Part shown: in pieces, positions 11,601-21,254 of the stretch | How positions within the stretch are numbered: position 1 is the stretch's first letter | Layout of the letters: each line of letters begins with the position of its first letter | From: Echinometra lucunter | Taxonomy: Eukaryota; Echinodermata; Echinoidea; Camarodonta; Echinometridae | DNA: 64,000 bases | NCBI GenBank assembly: GCA_029962745.1 | Contig: CM057162.1 | Span: 5,711,802 to 5,775,801, forward strand | Direction of reading: 5' to 3' | Position numbers and translations under genes: made by a program | Notes under the pieces: model-generated | What the model was told of the DNA's origin: nothing | The model's input: the letters and a program-made list of their open reading frames with translations, nothing else | The model's database searches: none

Positions 11601-12996
11601 GGTAAAAACCTGGTCGTCATAATTCACATAAATGGTCATTACATTAGAAGTCTTGGTTACAATGATTTACACTTGGTTTGTCTTGGATTTGAATGTACAA
11701 ACGACTTTGTTGTGCCTATGTAAAAATTACTACTTTGCCAAACAAGAAAAAACAACTACACTGCCGTAAACTTTTAATTAGCACAGCAATAATCTTACTG
11801 TTTTCGTATTTCTTTAGAAACCAACAAGATGGAGTTCACCCGAAATGATGGTTACTGGTGTCCAATCAACAGAAGGAGATATCTGGTCATTTGGCATAGT
11901 GTTGTGGGAAATAGTTACTCTGGGTATATAACAAACAGTTTACATCGTGTTCAATAGATAGCCGACTTTACCATCAGGGATATTGTAAATTAAACAATAA
12001 AAGCAATATTCCTTCCAATAAAAAACGACAGTGTTTGTTGTAAGTTGGTAATATAACAATGCATTGTATTGTGTAGGAAAGAGATAATATGACACTGCCA
12101 AGATGAAACATAGGCAACCTTGGATTGTGTTCTTGTTTAATATATCGGTGGATGTAGATGAAATCCTCTTATTTTCTTTTTAGGTTTAGACCATTTCCTC
12201 GCTGTAGAAACCGTTTTGCAGAGCTAAAAAAATTTCTTCATTATTATCTTCGACTAGATACCTGTGTTTGATCATTGATTTTATCCTGGATTTATTTTCT
12301 TGCAGTTCTAATCGAATTTCTTTAATTGGGCTACGCATCTGAATGTTGCTAATGATGCCGCAGACAATATATATATATTCTTTCCTCTTCCCTTATTTTC
12401 CGCAGGTGCTAGGCCATACCCTAGCATGACCTTCGACACAGTGCAGAAAGAGGTTTCCGAAGGTTACAAGATGCCGCGCCCTCAACATTGTGGACATGAA
12501 TTGTAATTTGTTTCTGTTCATTTTTTGTTGTTGCTACAAATGCTCTCGTTTCCATTTATTTCTTGTAATCACTAGACCCATATCTCCCATGGCAACATGT
12601 GGGTATAACGAGGTGTAATAGTGAAGACCCTTTCCTCTCGTACAAGAGGCCCGGGTTCGATCCTCAGTCATTGTTAATATCCTTAGACAAGGCGTTTAGT
12701 CCAACTGTGTTTAAATTTTTACTTGAGAATCCTCAGGTAGAATAACTGCAGGCATCGCAAGAAGAGTAGTAGGATACTGATGCGGCTACTCTGGGTTAAT
12801 AAAATCTTATCGTTACTATCTTCATCATCATCATTATTATTATTCTCGTGATACTGTCATTATCCTTAATGCCATTACCATGACTATAATTGCTATTGTT
12901 ATCCTAATGTCAATAAAGATAAGCGGTACTAATGATAATAAATATAATTAGTAATTACGTTTATTATCATTAGTACTGTTTATTAACTATAATTTC

Positions 12997-13041
<45 letters not shown>

Positions 13042-13670
13042 CATTATTGGTATTATTATTACTATTGTTATTGTTCTTATTATTATTATCATTGTTATTA
13101 TTATTATTATCATCATTATCATTATTATTACTAATGTTATTTTCAACACTTGTCATTGAATATACTTTGCAGTAAAACCAGTTATCGCTATGATTTCGAC
13201 GGATCGAAACAATATTTCTTTCACTTTCATACTCTGTAAAAGCAAAAGCAAACATGCGAAAGGAATTTGTTTCATGATTGTCTTGTATACAGGTATACTG
13301 TCATGAATAGTTGTTGGGAGAGAGAAGGCCGAAATCGCATCGGCTTCGATGAGATCCTGAAGACCTTGGAAAGAATACTAGAAAAAACTCATGTAAGATC
13401 TCCATTATGTCTATCTTCTTAAAGAGTAGTAGAGAGTCGAGTTTCAGGAATTAGAAAAAAATATGTAAAAAAACAAAAAAACAAAAATGGAATTCAATGT
13501 TAGTTGAAACCATGGCATAATTTTCGGTCTGCCATCATTTGAAATAGTGAACTAAATAACATGAATAATGTAAAGTAACTTTTATTTTTGATAATTATTA
13601 TATCTTACAGGATTATTTGTCTCTCAACGACTTGGACAGGGACCTGTACGCGTCTCCACAGGATGCATGA
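5479..13670 (+). CDS. Gene A: Ig-receptor pseudo-tyrosine kinase, TM to C-terminus (5' exons upstream/uncertain)
   Basis: Eleven exons can be joined in compatible phases: 5479-5622, 6091-6121, 6455-6525, 7075-7254, 7628-7723, 9790-9971, 11414-11518, 11818-11933, 12406-12502, 13293-13392 and 13611-13670 (TGA). Together they encode a single-pass membrane segment, a juxtamembrane region and a complete kinase-like domain of receptor tyrosine kinase type: glycine loop, subdomains III-XI, and a [11 protein letters not shown] block. Catalytic residues are lost. VAIK is VAIR, the alpha-C Glu is Ser, HRD is HGT, DFG is DYG and APE is SPE; the catalytic-loop Asn is kept. The product is therefore probably a pseudokinase that acts as a signalling scaffold at the plasma membrane. 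The nearest style is Ig-containing RTKs (KIT/VEGFR/FGFR-like organisation); I cannot assign orthology. The ectodomain exons should lie upstream, in the tandem units or beyond the window. Confidence 0.85.
6091..6121 (+). CDS. Gene A exon: juxtamembrane micro-exon
   Basis: This 31-nt exon lies between gctcag| and CCAG|GTAAGC. It keeps the frame from the transmembrane exon and encodes [10 protein letters not shown]. The same micro-exon is conserved at 45992-46022 in the inverted copy, with the same splice sites. Confidence 0.75.
6455..6525 (+). CDS. Gene A exon: juxtamembrane YEMI motif
   Basis: A long pyrimidine tract ending tttcag precedes it, and a GTAAG donor follows at 6526. It encodes [20 protein letters not shown] and ends GDR. 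The Tyr codon is 6498-6500. Together with the next exon it makes an ITAM-like tyrosine pair. Confidence 0.8.
6526..6704 (+). CDS. Possible retained-intron C-terminus giving a kinase-less isoform of gene A
   Basis: If the donor at 6526 is not used, the frame stays open for 59 more codons to TGA at 6702-6704. The extension has a plausible composition, with tyrosine motifs NYKTL and VYMDSVY and a Lys/Arg-rich end. AATAAA-type signals follow near 6,898 and 6,942. The product would be a membrane receptor without the kinase-like domain. Most of this stretch (about 330 bp, roughly 6547-6880) is absent from the inverted copy, so it may be copy-specific or simply chance. Confidence 0.35.
7075..7254 (+). 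CDS. Gene A exon: YTAL motif, glycine loop and VAIR (subdomains I-II)
   Basis: It opens with [11 protein letters not shown], then the kinase-domain start [17 protein letters not shown] with all three loop glycines. The subdomain II lysine is Arg (VAIRQIP, codon 7242-7244). The inverted copy at 45189-45368 has the same Arg, so it is not an isolated sequencing error. Phase 1 to phase 1. Confidence 0.85.
7628..7723 (+). CDS. Gene A exon: alpha-C helix and subdomain IV
   Basis: Acceptor tttgcag, donor CAAG|GTAAGA. It encodes [14 protein letters not shown] followed by [13 protein letters not shown]. Aligned by eye to KIT-like RTKs, the conserved alpha-C glutamate falls on Ser (codon 7651-7653). 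The PNVVKCLG block is a typical subdomain IV. Confidence 0.8.
8335..9707 (+). mobile_element. 5'-truncated LINE (L1/Tx1-like C-terminal region) in a gene A intron
   Basis: The broken frame reads [20 protein letters not shown], typical of the region after the reverse transcriptase in L1/Tx1-type LINEs. A later Cys/His cluster ([17 protein letters not shown]) fits the terminal zinc-knuckle region. Perfect 11-bp target duplications AAGGCCTGAAT lie at 8324-8334 and 9708-9718. Stops and frameshifts make it inactive. The same insertion is in the inverted arm at 42728-44097. Confidence 0.85.
9790..9971 (+). CDS. Gene A exon: hinge, alpha-D insert and alpha-E (subdomains V-VIa)
   Basis: It starts [17 protein letters not shown] and ends [17 protein letters not shown], a canonical RTK alpha-E helix. 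The residue before the hinge Glu, the apparent gatekeeper, is Tyr (9801-9803). A kinase-insert-like stretch of about 25 residues separates the two parts. The inverted copy (42461-42642) differs by two conservative replacements in the hinge, YEFI to YDFV, plus one synonymous change. Confidence 0.85.
10265..10500. mobile_element. MITE-like element of the 'gtttcatgaaa' type (tentative)
   Basis: The intronic stretch begins with a cgtttcatgaaac end motif also seen near 11,255, 15,810 and 40,210, and holds internal self-complementary pieces. It is present in both arms (41.92-42.16 kb in the other). Its far end is not clear. Confidence 0.35.
11020..11272. mobile_element. MITE-like element ending in cgtttcatgaaacg (tentative)
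   Basis: The right end carries a short palindrome, gtttcatgaaac, and the body contains several 'acaagtcatttgtc' and 'ttgtcgctgg' inverted pieces. The inverted arm has the counterpart at about 41,238-41,480. The family resembles other fold-back MITEs in this window, but termini and target duplications were not resolved. Confidence 0.35.
11414..11518 (+). CDS. Gene A exon: degenerate catalytic loop HGT and DYG
   Basis: It encodes [14 protein letters not shown] and later [16 protein letters not shown]. The HRDLAARN spacing is kept, but Arg-Asp is Gly-Thr (Thr codon 11426-11428), so the catalytic base is missing. The loop Asn (11441-11443) and the Asp of DYG (11480-11482) remain, so metal or nucleotide binding is still possible. 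The previous exon ends FLASKK, giving a natural RTK junction. Confidence 0.85.
11818..11933 (+). CDS. Gene A exon: activation-segment end and subdomain IX
   Basis: It encodes [18 protein letters not shown] and then [20 protein letters not shown] replaces APE, and DIWSFG is the structural F-helix motif. From the Asp of DYG to the Glu of SPE there are 22 residues; EGFR has about 30. There is no tyrosine apart from the one in DYG. Phase 0 to phase 1. Confidence 0.85.
12406..12502 (+). CDS. Gene A exon: subdomain X
   Basis: Acceptor ttccgcag, donor TT|GTAATT, phase 1 to phase 2. It encodes [17 protein letters not shown] and then [14 protein letters not shown], the usual RTK C-lobe block (G.PY, then GY.MP.P..C). 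Confidence 0.85.
12597..12850 (+). mobile_element. Degenerate tRNA-derived SINE remnant (tentative)
   Basis: The intronic stretch contains a B-box-like GGTTCGATCC near 12,654 and ends in an AATAAAATC-type tail that runs into (ATC)/(ATT) repeats, as expected of a SINE 3' end. No clear tRNA fold was found. Confidence 0.35.
12996..13131. repeat. (ATT)n microsatellite in gene A intron
   Basis: An interrupted ATT/TTA tract of about 135 bp. It produces an apparent poly-Asn open frame on the minus strand, which is not a gene. Confidence 0.95.
13293..13392 (+). CDS. Gene A exon: subdomain XI
   Basis: It encodes [18 protein letters not shown] and then [14 protein letters not shown]. The Cys-Trp and the following Arg are the subdomain XI signature of tyrosine kinases. 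Phase 2 to phase 0. Confidence 0.85.
13611..13670 (+). CDS. Gene A last exon: acidic C-terminal tail and stop
   Basis: Acceptor tatcttacag. It encodes [19 protein letters not shown] and then TGA at 13668-13670. Two tail tyrosines (DYLSL, DLYAS) could be docking sites if phosphorylated by another kinase. Confidence 0.8.
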   Translation, partial: DYLSLNDLDRDLYASPQDA

Positions 13671-13942
13671 ACATGATGAAAGCATCGTCATCCGACATGT
13701 CCGATTGATGCTGAAGACAAGTCATGGCATCATGAACAAGGTTTTTAGCAGGCTACCTTGAAATTGTGATTCCCTCGAAAACTTGAAAAGAACTTGAAAA
13801 GAACCTTCACTCCACAGTGGGTACCGCAATTTTGTGAAGGGCTTCTAATTGCAGTAACCAGTTGTATATTTAACAGCAATAACATGGGATTCAATAACGT
13901 CGATACGTGAAATATTTGACTGTCAGAAACATATAATCCCTG

Positions 13943-13948
13943 AATAAA
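13943..13948 (+). promoter_or_regulatory. Candidate polyadenylation signal of gene A
   Basis: AATAAA lies about 273 nt after the stop codon and is the first canonical signal downstream. Use is inferred. Confidence 0.4.
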
Positions 13949-13959
13949 GGGTTTGGATA

Positions 13960-15790
13960 AAACAGTACTTTTATGCAAATCATCGAGTGAGAGCTTATAT
14001 GTAACTTGAAACACTCAAACAGATCCATATCCCTTTAAAAGAAAGTGATTTATGTACACATATATTTTAACATTCCCAACATCATGATGAAAATAATGTA
14101 ATACCTAATATCATGTTTCGTTCGCAAGTATAAATGCAGCGTATTGAAACAAAATGACGAAATATTTGCACTCAGCACTTGTTTGTTTGAAAAATGAGAG
14201 AGAATTTTTTTTTTCCTTCGTATCTTTTCAAAAATATTATTATTCATTTCAAAAATTCTTATCCATATTGAAGGGAAAATTGTGGGGGCAGCATTTTTAT
14301 CACTTTTGCATAGGTTTTGAGCAGTGTAGTCTACGTACATGTATGCGCCTTGAGCATTTGATTATCAAATGGATTCGGCGACTTACAAATCTTATTATTA
14401 TCAAATGATAATCGCTTATGCTTTATTACACATACAGTTTGAAATTGCCATTGTATTGATTCTTATTATTTACGAGACATTTCTAACTTTATATAGCGCA
14501 AAGCGTAGAAAATAAGAAAATATCGAGATTAATGGAAACAATCATCAGAAAAGTGCTTTTAACACAACATGTCCCACGCATGCAGCATGTACGTACATGC
14601 AGATAATTTTCATGTTTATAAATCTAAGAACTATAAAAGCTGTATAAAGGGTCTATAACAGTCTTCTTGTGAAAGAAATTATGACAAACGTTTTTTCACG
14701 TTTCGTTCGTATTATAAACCCGATATTTTCATTTACGATATCTTATGAAACAATTCATATTTGTTTGATTAAATTTGTGGAAAAATGGACCAGGTGATTC
14801 GTTATTGCTCTGATAATCATAATATCTTTGTTTGCCTTGTCATGACCATATTATATAAGGGATAACACATGCAATATAAGGGTACTTGATATCTTCCGAT
14901 TGGGATAAAGGTATGAACGTTCTTTGGGGAGCTATAGAATTTCAAATACTGGATTTCACCCTCAGGATGCTTCTCTTGTTTCATTTGTGGTTCACATCTA
15001 TTTCAAGTGTGTAATTCTAACGCTGAATTCGTAGAAGATATTCATGACTTAGATTATTGTCTAAACCTGAATTATTTTAACGTTTATTTCATATCATAAC
15101 CGAATTTCTGTTTTAATGAGAGGTTTTCGAATGTTTTGAATGAGAGTCATAACTGTGGTAATGTAGTAGACCAGACTATTTAGCTTTGTTTCTTTATGCA
15201 ACGTGTTGTCATTTTTTGTGTTAGGATCCATGAAGGGAAGCGTGGTTTCCTCTTTAAGTCCACTCACCTTCAAACAACGTTATATCGAAAACTTTAATAT
15301 AAAGTTAGGATTGTCTTTTAATATTTTTGGTCATAATGTGATTGTAGAGATGAAGATATAAAACGACGTTTGGGCTCAAAATTTTTAAACGATAAGATTG
15401 ATGAAAAAATCTGAATGAAATAACGGAAATTAAATAAAGCTGACATCTATCAGGTTAATGAAAGAGAAACTCTGGCTTGTTGTTTTATTTCTTAGTAGTG
15501 ACTTTGGTTTAGTTTCTGTTAGAAGTAGGGCTGAGAAATTTCAAGGTAGGCACTCTATTGGTACATTTGGAATCCATCATTGGTGAACCTGTCCTAATTC
15601 TAGCCTTTGGGGAGGTCAGGAGCAATGCAGTTTTTTATTTGGTGGAAAATCTCCAGGGGGAATATTTTGATAAAACTAAAAGGGTAATGCAAAGCTCGAA
15701 AGCATTGTGATCTTAGAATGAAAAGTGTTGCAGCACGTCGACGTTAGATACTGTTGTCAAATTTTATCTTTAAAAAAAATTACATTGAGA
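13960..15790. other. Non-coding stretch between gene A and the repeat cluster
   Basis: AT-rich sequence. I see no exon pairs with coding character, no RNA gene and no clear repeat here. Short open frames have no recognisable composition. Confidence 0.5.
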
Positions 15791-15804
15791 TTAATAGCAT
15801 AGTT

Positions 15805-15947
15805 CTGGGGAGCGTTTCATGAAGAGTCTTGTCAGTGATTCTCACTGACTAATTTTCTCTCAGCCAATCAGATACAAGGATTTTCAGTAGCTTATAACAG
15901 TTGTCAGTGAAAATCACTGACAAAAGTCTTCATGAAACGCTCCCCAG
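15805..15947. mobile_element. Palindromic MITE, 'ctggggagcgtttcatgaag' termini
   Basis: The left end CTGGGGAGCGTTTCATGAAG is matched in reverse complement at the right end. Inside are further complementary pieces (cttgtcagtgatt / aatcactgacaa). The 143-bp unit could fold into a long hairpin. A second copy is at 40079-40222. Confidence 0.85.
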
Positions 15948-16750
15948 GTTACCACATCTCACCATCCCAGTCATTGTTCCTAATAGTCTATTAAAATCGC
16001 GAACCCACGCTGTTGGTGCAATCAAGGAGTTTTAAGAGCTAGAGTCCTAACTGGCAACAAATTATTTCAAGCAGCTGTCCCTTTCTAAGGTTGCACAATA
16101 GAATCTACAGGTGTGCTGTTGCCTTTGATGTCTAGGTTCGATGCCGCCAACATCACGGGAAAGCTTGAGTAATGGTTTTTGTCACAAATAGAATATCGTT
16201 AACATTTCACTTTTTATTTGAATTAACAGAGAGAAAATGGAACAGATGATAAAATATGAATACAAAAGCCTATCTGTGTCCAGAAATTTGCGTACGTCGC
16301 ATGATAGCAGTTTTAATCTGTGAAAAAGAGTAAAATTTTACAATCCTAAAACCGGCAATTTGACATTTTTCCGTTTACTTCCTGCAAACGAAAATAAAGA
16401 GTGAATTTGTTGAACTACAGTTATTTAGGATGTTATATACCAGATTAGCGCCCACACATGCCCAGTCGACTAATTTTGATTCATATTTCAGGACAATTTG
16501 CACCATTTCCTTTCGCTTGCCTCCTGTAAACGTAAGCACTATGTTTCAGACGAGTGGTATAGCGAAAAATAATTATCATTACAAAATCATATTTCCCTTT
16601 GAAAATCATCCGTAAGTTTGCAGCCAGGCAGAAAACTTATGTCTACGTATCTGCAAGGAAGATCGAGTTAAGCACATGCCTGACTTATTTTTTCCTGGCG
16701 GTCGAACCGTCACTTCAAAGGGAATGAGTTAGATGTGACTCCGGGGGGGG

Positions 16751-16919
16751 GGGGTTGTTTCTTAAAGCTGTTCGTAAGTTACGAACGACTTTACGCACAA
16801 CTGGTGATACCTTCTTATGCTACATGTAAATGAATAAGAATCTGATTAGCACCCAAGAAGTTATCACCAGTCGTTCGTAAAGTCGTTCGTAACTTACGAA
16901 CAGCTTTATGAAACACCCC
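16751..16919. mobile_element. Palindromic MITE nested in the left arm of the fold-back element
   Basis: The ends GGGG(T)TGTTTC..AAAGCTGTTCG and CGAACAGCTTTATGAAACACCCC are inverted, with inner 'gtaagttacgaac' blocks. It interrupts the arm between 'gactcc' and 'agctcttgaaa', which are contiguous in the right arm, so it inserted after the arms formed. Confidence 0.75.
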
Positions 16920-17184
16920 AGCTCTTGAAAATCCTTGGTGCAATTAAGTAAGTGTGAATAATGGAAAGTCCGTTTATTGCCTTCAGACTAGTGACATAAC
17001 GAAAATTACTCAGCAATCAGACAACGGACTTCAGGCGAAATGTTATTCATAAACTAGCATTCTTTTTTTTTTTTTACTAATATGAAATTTGTTTGCAATC
17101 TTCAGTTTTGAAACTGTTAGTTTCCCATCAACTTTGGACCTTTGATAAATGAGTTCGACTGATATTGGATTTTTAGTAAATAAG

Positions 17185-17412
17185 TCAGAAGGTTTCATCG
17201 GGAAATTTTAACGCCCAGTACAGTAATCGATTGTACACTTGTAAGACTGCAAAGGAGCATGCCGAGTCCGCCTCGCAGAGAGATTTGAGGGAACATCGTC
17301 CTATCGTCATGATCGTTGATGCCCTATGGTGAACTGAACCTATATGCTGGCGGTCGCCTCTTGGAAGAAACCCACAGAAATATGTTATCGTCTTCCTCGA
17401 AGCACAACACAT
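17185..17412 (-). CDS. Unassigned Cys-bearing open frame in the loop of the fold-back element
   Basis: A 75-codon minus-strand frame with several Cys in its second half (RCSLKSLCEADSACSFAV). The spacing is loosely like GAS1/GFR-alpha Cys motifs, but this is a weak impression, not an assignment. It could be a captured exon or chance. Confidence 0.2.
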   Translation of the reverse strand: MCCASRKTITYFCGFLPRGDRQHIGSVHHRASTIMTIGRCSLKSLCEADSACSFAVLQVYNRLLYWALKFPDETF

Positions 17413-19339
17413 GGACTTTCACCATCTGGGCTGTCAAGATGATTTTCAAACATTGGTCCCAAACTATCTACCTTTCTGATAGGTAAGCCATTTATAGCTG
17501 ACTTAATTCTGGTTATGACTTATTCAGTACAAAAAAAAAACTTTCATTTTCAATCCGAATTATCATAAATGGGGAAAGTAAACTATATTGCTACCCCTAA
17601 AGAGGTGCACTGTCGGAAAAAGTCTCCCCAACTAAATGTTTAGAAATATTTTCAGAACCTTCCTATACATGAAGATAGTCCAGGATCTCTTCTATTAAAT
17701 GATACTAAAATGTCTGAAAATAGTTTATGCTTGAGTGAGTAAAATCTACTTTTGTAAGAAAGTGCAAAATTCAGACTTGACAAAAATGGGTACTTATTCT
17801 TGCTGCGATCAGTTGAGAGCATGGTGTAAAGTTAAGAGTGAAGGTATAAAATATAATATTTTGAAAAGTTAAAATGGCAAATAAATTTCGACTGTAAACT
17901 TTTTTTTGAAAGGATACTGTATAAGAGAACCTTTATTTGTATATCTGTGAAAAAGAAAAAAACAGCTGTTTCATAATGTTTTAAAAAAATATTTTGAATA
18001 GTGTAGGCCTATTACCCTTTCCTTTGAACGATTTGACTGTTACAGATTTTATCGTTTAGTGAGCATGGTTAATATCAAAGATGGATTATACCAGGGTGGG
18101 GTTTTTTTTTTGAAGGGGGGTGGGCAGAATGACCCTTTTTCGATCAAAGTAGAGGAAGAAGAAAAGCAGAAAAAGAAAAGGGAATTAGAAAACATCGGGA
18201 ACTAGGTTGATTTAGACTGACCTAATTATGATGATTATATCGCGAGGTTTCTAGGATTAGCATGTATAATCTATAAAAGTAGAGTCTGGAACAATCACAA
18301 AAACAATAATAGTCTAAGAAATTTGTCACTGACTTCAAAATGACCATCATGACCATAATCAGATGATGACTGCATGATCATATCCGTTTCACTAGATGAT
18401 ATTTTTCATGAGAAAGCTTTCATATTTCCTGTGAAATACTAAGCTAAATGCGCGTGAAAAATAGGCTGCGCAGAAAGCTCTATCTCATTATGGTCTTCAT
18501 GTCCCATGACGTCGGTCGAGGTTGCATGAAACCAAGGAATTTCCAGAGCTGGAGTCACATCTAACTCATTCCCTTTGAACCATGTTCGATGCCGCCAGGA
18601 GAAAATATGTCAGGCATGTGCTTATAACTGAATCTTCCTTGCAGATGCGTAGACAAAAGATTCCTGCCTGGCTTCAAACTTACGGGCCATTTTCAAGGGA
18701 AATATGCTTTTGTAATGATAATTACTTTTAGCTACCACTCGTCTGATAATACGAGCAGTACACAGTGCTTACCTTTACAGGAGGCAAACGAAAGGAAATG
18801 GTGCAAAATTTCCTGAAATATGAATCAAAATTACTCTCGACTGAGCATGTGTGGGCACTAATCTGACATGTAACAGCATAAATAAATGTACTTTAACAAA
18901 TTCCCTTTCCATTTTCGCTTGCCGCAAGTAATCGGAAAAGTGTCAAATTGCGGATTATAGGATTGTAAAATTTTACTTTTTTTCACAAATTAAATCTGCT
19001 ATCATGCGATTGTGTCCAGAAATCTATATTTTCTGGACACAAAGCCTACTTGTGTCCAGAAATCTGTAGATTTCTGGACACAATTAGGCTTTTGTATTCA
19101 TATTTTATCATCTGTTCAATTTTCTCTCTGTTAATTCAAATAAAAAGTGAAATATCAACGATATTTTATTTGTGACAAAATCACTACTCAAGCTTTCCCA
19201 TAATGTTGGCGGCATCGCACCCCGGACATCACAGGCAACAGCACACCTGTAGATTCTATTTTGCTACCTTAGAAAAGCACAGCTGCTTGAAATAATTTGT
19301 TGCTAGTTGGGACTCCAGCTCATAAAACTCCTTGATGAA

Positions 19340-20600
19340 ACTAACGAGATTATTAGAGACCAAGTTGGAGACTCTTTCTTGCCACATTCCTTCACATTGG
19401 ATACGTGTAGTTACTTAAATGTACATTAAGGTCTCATTTCTTTTGAGAATGCTGCCCTCACTGGAAAGTTCCTTTGATAGGTGTGGCTTCCAAACCAATT
19501 AAACGTCCATATCCACCTGACACACGAACTTAATCTCTTCATTTTGCTACAGTTGTAGTGTCGTGCGTTATTGTGTTGAGCGGAACTTTTGCACACATTC
19601 GTTTTCTTACTGAGTTAATACTGGCGGTCATGGTAGGCTAGTAGTTGGATATAAAACTATTTCACCGTATACATGGTATAGGCTGCACATTATTATCCTC
19701 TTTGGGTAAGTAAAATGTCCCTTTATCATGTAGCTTCCGTAAGAATCATCTCGATAAATAATGATTATTGTTTAGGACGTCTTAGAATTCAACATTAACG
19801 AGACTAGAGTCAGAGATATTGAATTATACCTGATTTGACTTTCCACCTTAGATGCTCTTAAGTACGTAATATTGCATCTGAATATAAAATGCAATTTTTA
19901 AAAAGCAGTAATTGTAGCATTTAAAAGGTGCAGAATGCTGAGGATGTATGCTAATTTACAGATTGAGAAAGATTTCATAAGAAATTTCTACTGTAAAAAA
20001 AAAAAAATTAAGGAGAAGGCTGTTCGGATGAATTATAGAGTTAGGGGAAAGCTAGAAATGAGACAAAGACGAGGGAGTATGAAGAATGCTTTTATTTCAT
20101 GAGGGATAAAGAAAGGCAAATTATTTTCGCCTACTTTGAGCCTATTTTGTTTTGATTTTGAAAACACAATTGAATACAAATTAAAAAGAGAATAAGCTTT
20201 ACCTTTAATAAAATTACAAATGACGGCGATATCACTCTCTCATATTTAGTCCGTTACACATCTACATGAAATCCATTTGATATACACAATGATATTTGAA
20301 GCTCTACCCTCTGTATAAGGAACTGCGCATGGGTCAACCGAATTTTATTTATCTAAATACCCCCCGAAACCTTCGGAGCCCTATATAGGTCAAATTGCAG
20401 ATTTTTTTCATAATCAACAATGTAAAAGAAATGTAAAGATAGGAATAATACAGGACTGTGAACCATCCATAAATTAGGAAGAAATATATGAAAAAATATT
20501 TTGTAAATACATTCTGTTGAAATTAAGATTGAAATCAAATTCAAATTCAATTTGAATTAAATTCAAAACATGAAATTAGAGCGCTACATCTTAGTGATCA
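19340..20600. other. Non-coding upstream region of gene D
   Basis: AT-rich with no supported exon. A short palindrome of 'aaattcaa' pieces lies near 20,535-20,570. Confidence 0.45.
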
Positions 20601-20621
20601 GCAACGTTGTTTTATTCTGTC

Positions 20622-20629
20622 TATAAATA
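20622..20629 (+). promoter_or_regulatory. Candidate TATA box of gene D
   Basis: TATAAATA lies 77 nt upstream of the proposed start codon at 20706, a spacing that leaves a short 5' leader. AT-rich context makes chance occurrence likely. Confidence 0.3.
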
Positions 20630-20705
20630 TACGATTCTTTGCCACAAAATTTATATCTAAGTCCTTATATATTTTAACTGATCTTAACAGAAACAATTTT
20701 ACAAG

Positions 20706-20765
20706 ATGGACTCTCGAAGTAGGCCTGTCGCAGCAATTTATCACTTCGCAGGAGTGTTACTGATG
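20706..20765 (+). CDS. Gene D exon 1: start codon and signal peptide
   Basis: ATG in the context acaagATGG; encodes MDSRSRPVAAIYHFAGVLLM; donor ATG|GTAAGA, phase 0. The hydrophobic core continues in exon 2. Confidence 0.65.
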
Positions 20766-21218
20766 GTAAGATATAAATTGATTTTGTTGTATTGAAATAA
20801 GATTATCTCCTCATTAGTTTTACATTGTGTTATCGGATTACAAGGCAAATTGAAAAAATGCCACGATGGTCATAAAATTTACTGTTCAAAGAGTGAACGA
20901 AATTTATACAAGCTAATTAAAACAAACACAAATTGATTCATACACATATATTTATTTACAATTATGTATGAATGTATATAAATGAATAAATATGCACTGA
21001 AAGAAATGAAAATGGGAGAATAATAATTGCGTAGCTCCCTCAATGTTCCCCAGAGCTGTCATCCATTTTTTATCAAGGGTTGAAAAAATACCTCCGCCGG
21101 GAATCGAACCCGGGTCACTGGCTTAGAACGCCAATGCCTTACCACTAGACTACAGAGGCGGGCCAGCAGTTAGGCGTGACCGAATCCAATCATATTGAAT
21201 AAATAAATATGTATATAT

Positions 21219-21254
<36 letters not shown>

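Larger units (their letters stand above)
16021..19336. mobile_element. 3.3 kb inverted-repeat (fold-back) element
   Basis: The left arm (16021 to about 16940) is the diverged reverse complement of the right arm (about 18531-19336). The arms share the outer 'atcaaggagtttta' end, 'gtagattctatt', 'aaagcttgag', the 'gtgtccagaaat' block, the 'tgtaaa(c/g)g' block and the inner 'agttagatgtgactcc' end. The loop (about 16,941-18,530) is unique. No transposase was seen. It could be a fold-back transposon or an inverted duplication. Confidence 0.75.

Noticed and set aside
12983..13255. Minus-strand Asn-rich open frame
   Set aside because: It is a translation of an (ATT)n microsatellite.
17185..17412. 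GAS1/GFR-alpha-like gene
   Set aside because: Only a loose Cys spacing similarity in one short frame; no splice-supported neighbours. Listed as unassigned.
21090..21159. Functional tRNA-Arg gene
   Set aside because: The duplicate with identical extended flanks and a degenerate B box points to a SINE; kept only as a tRNA-like SINE head.
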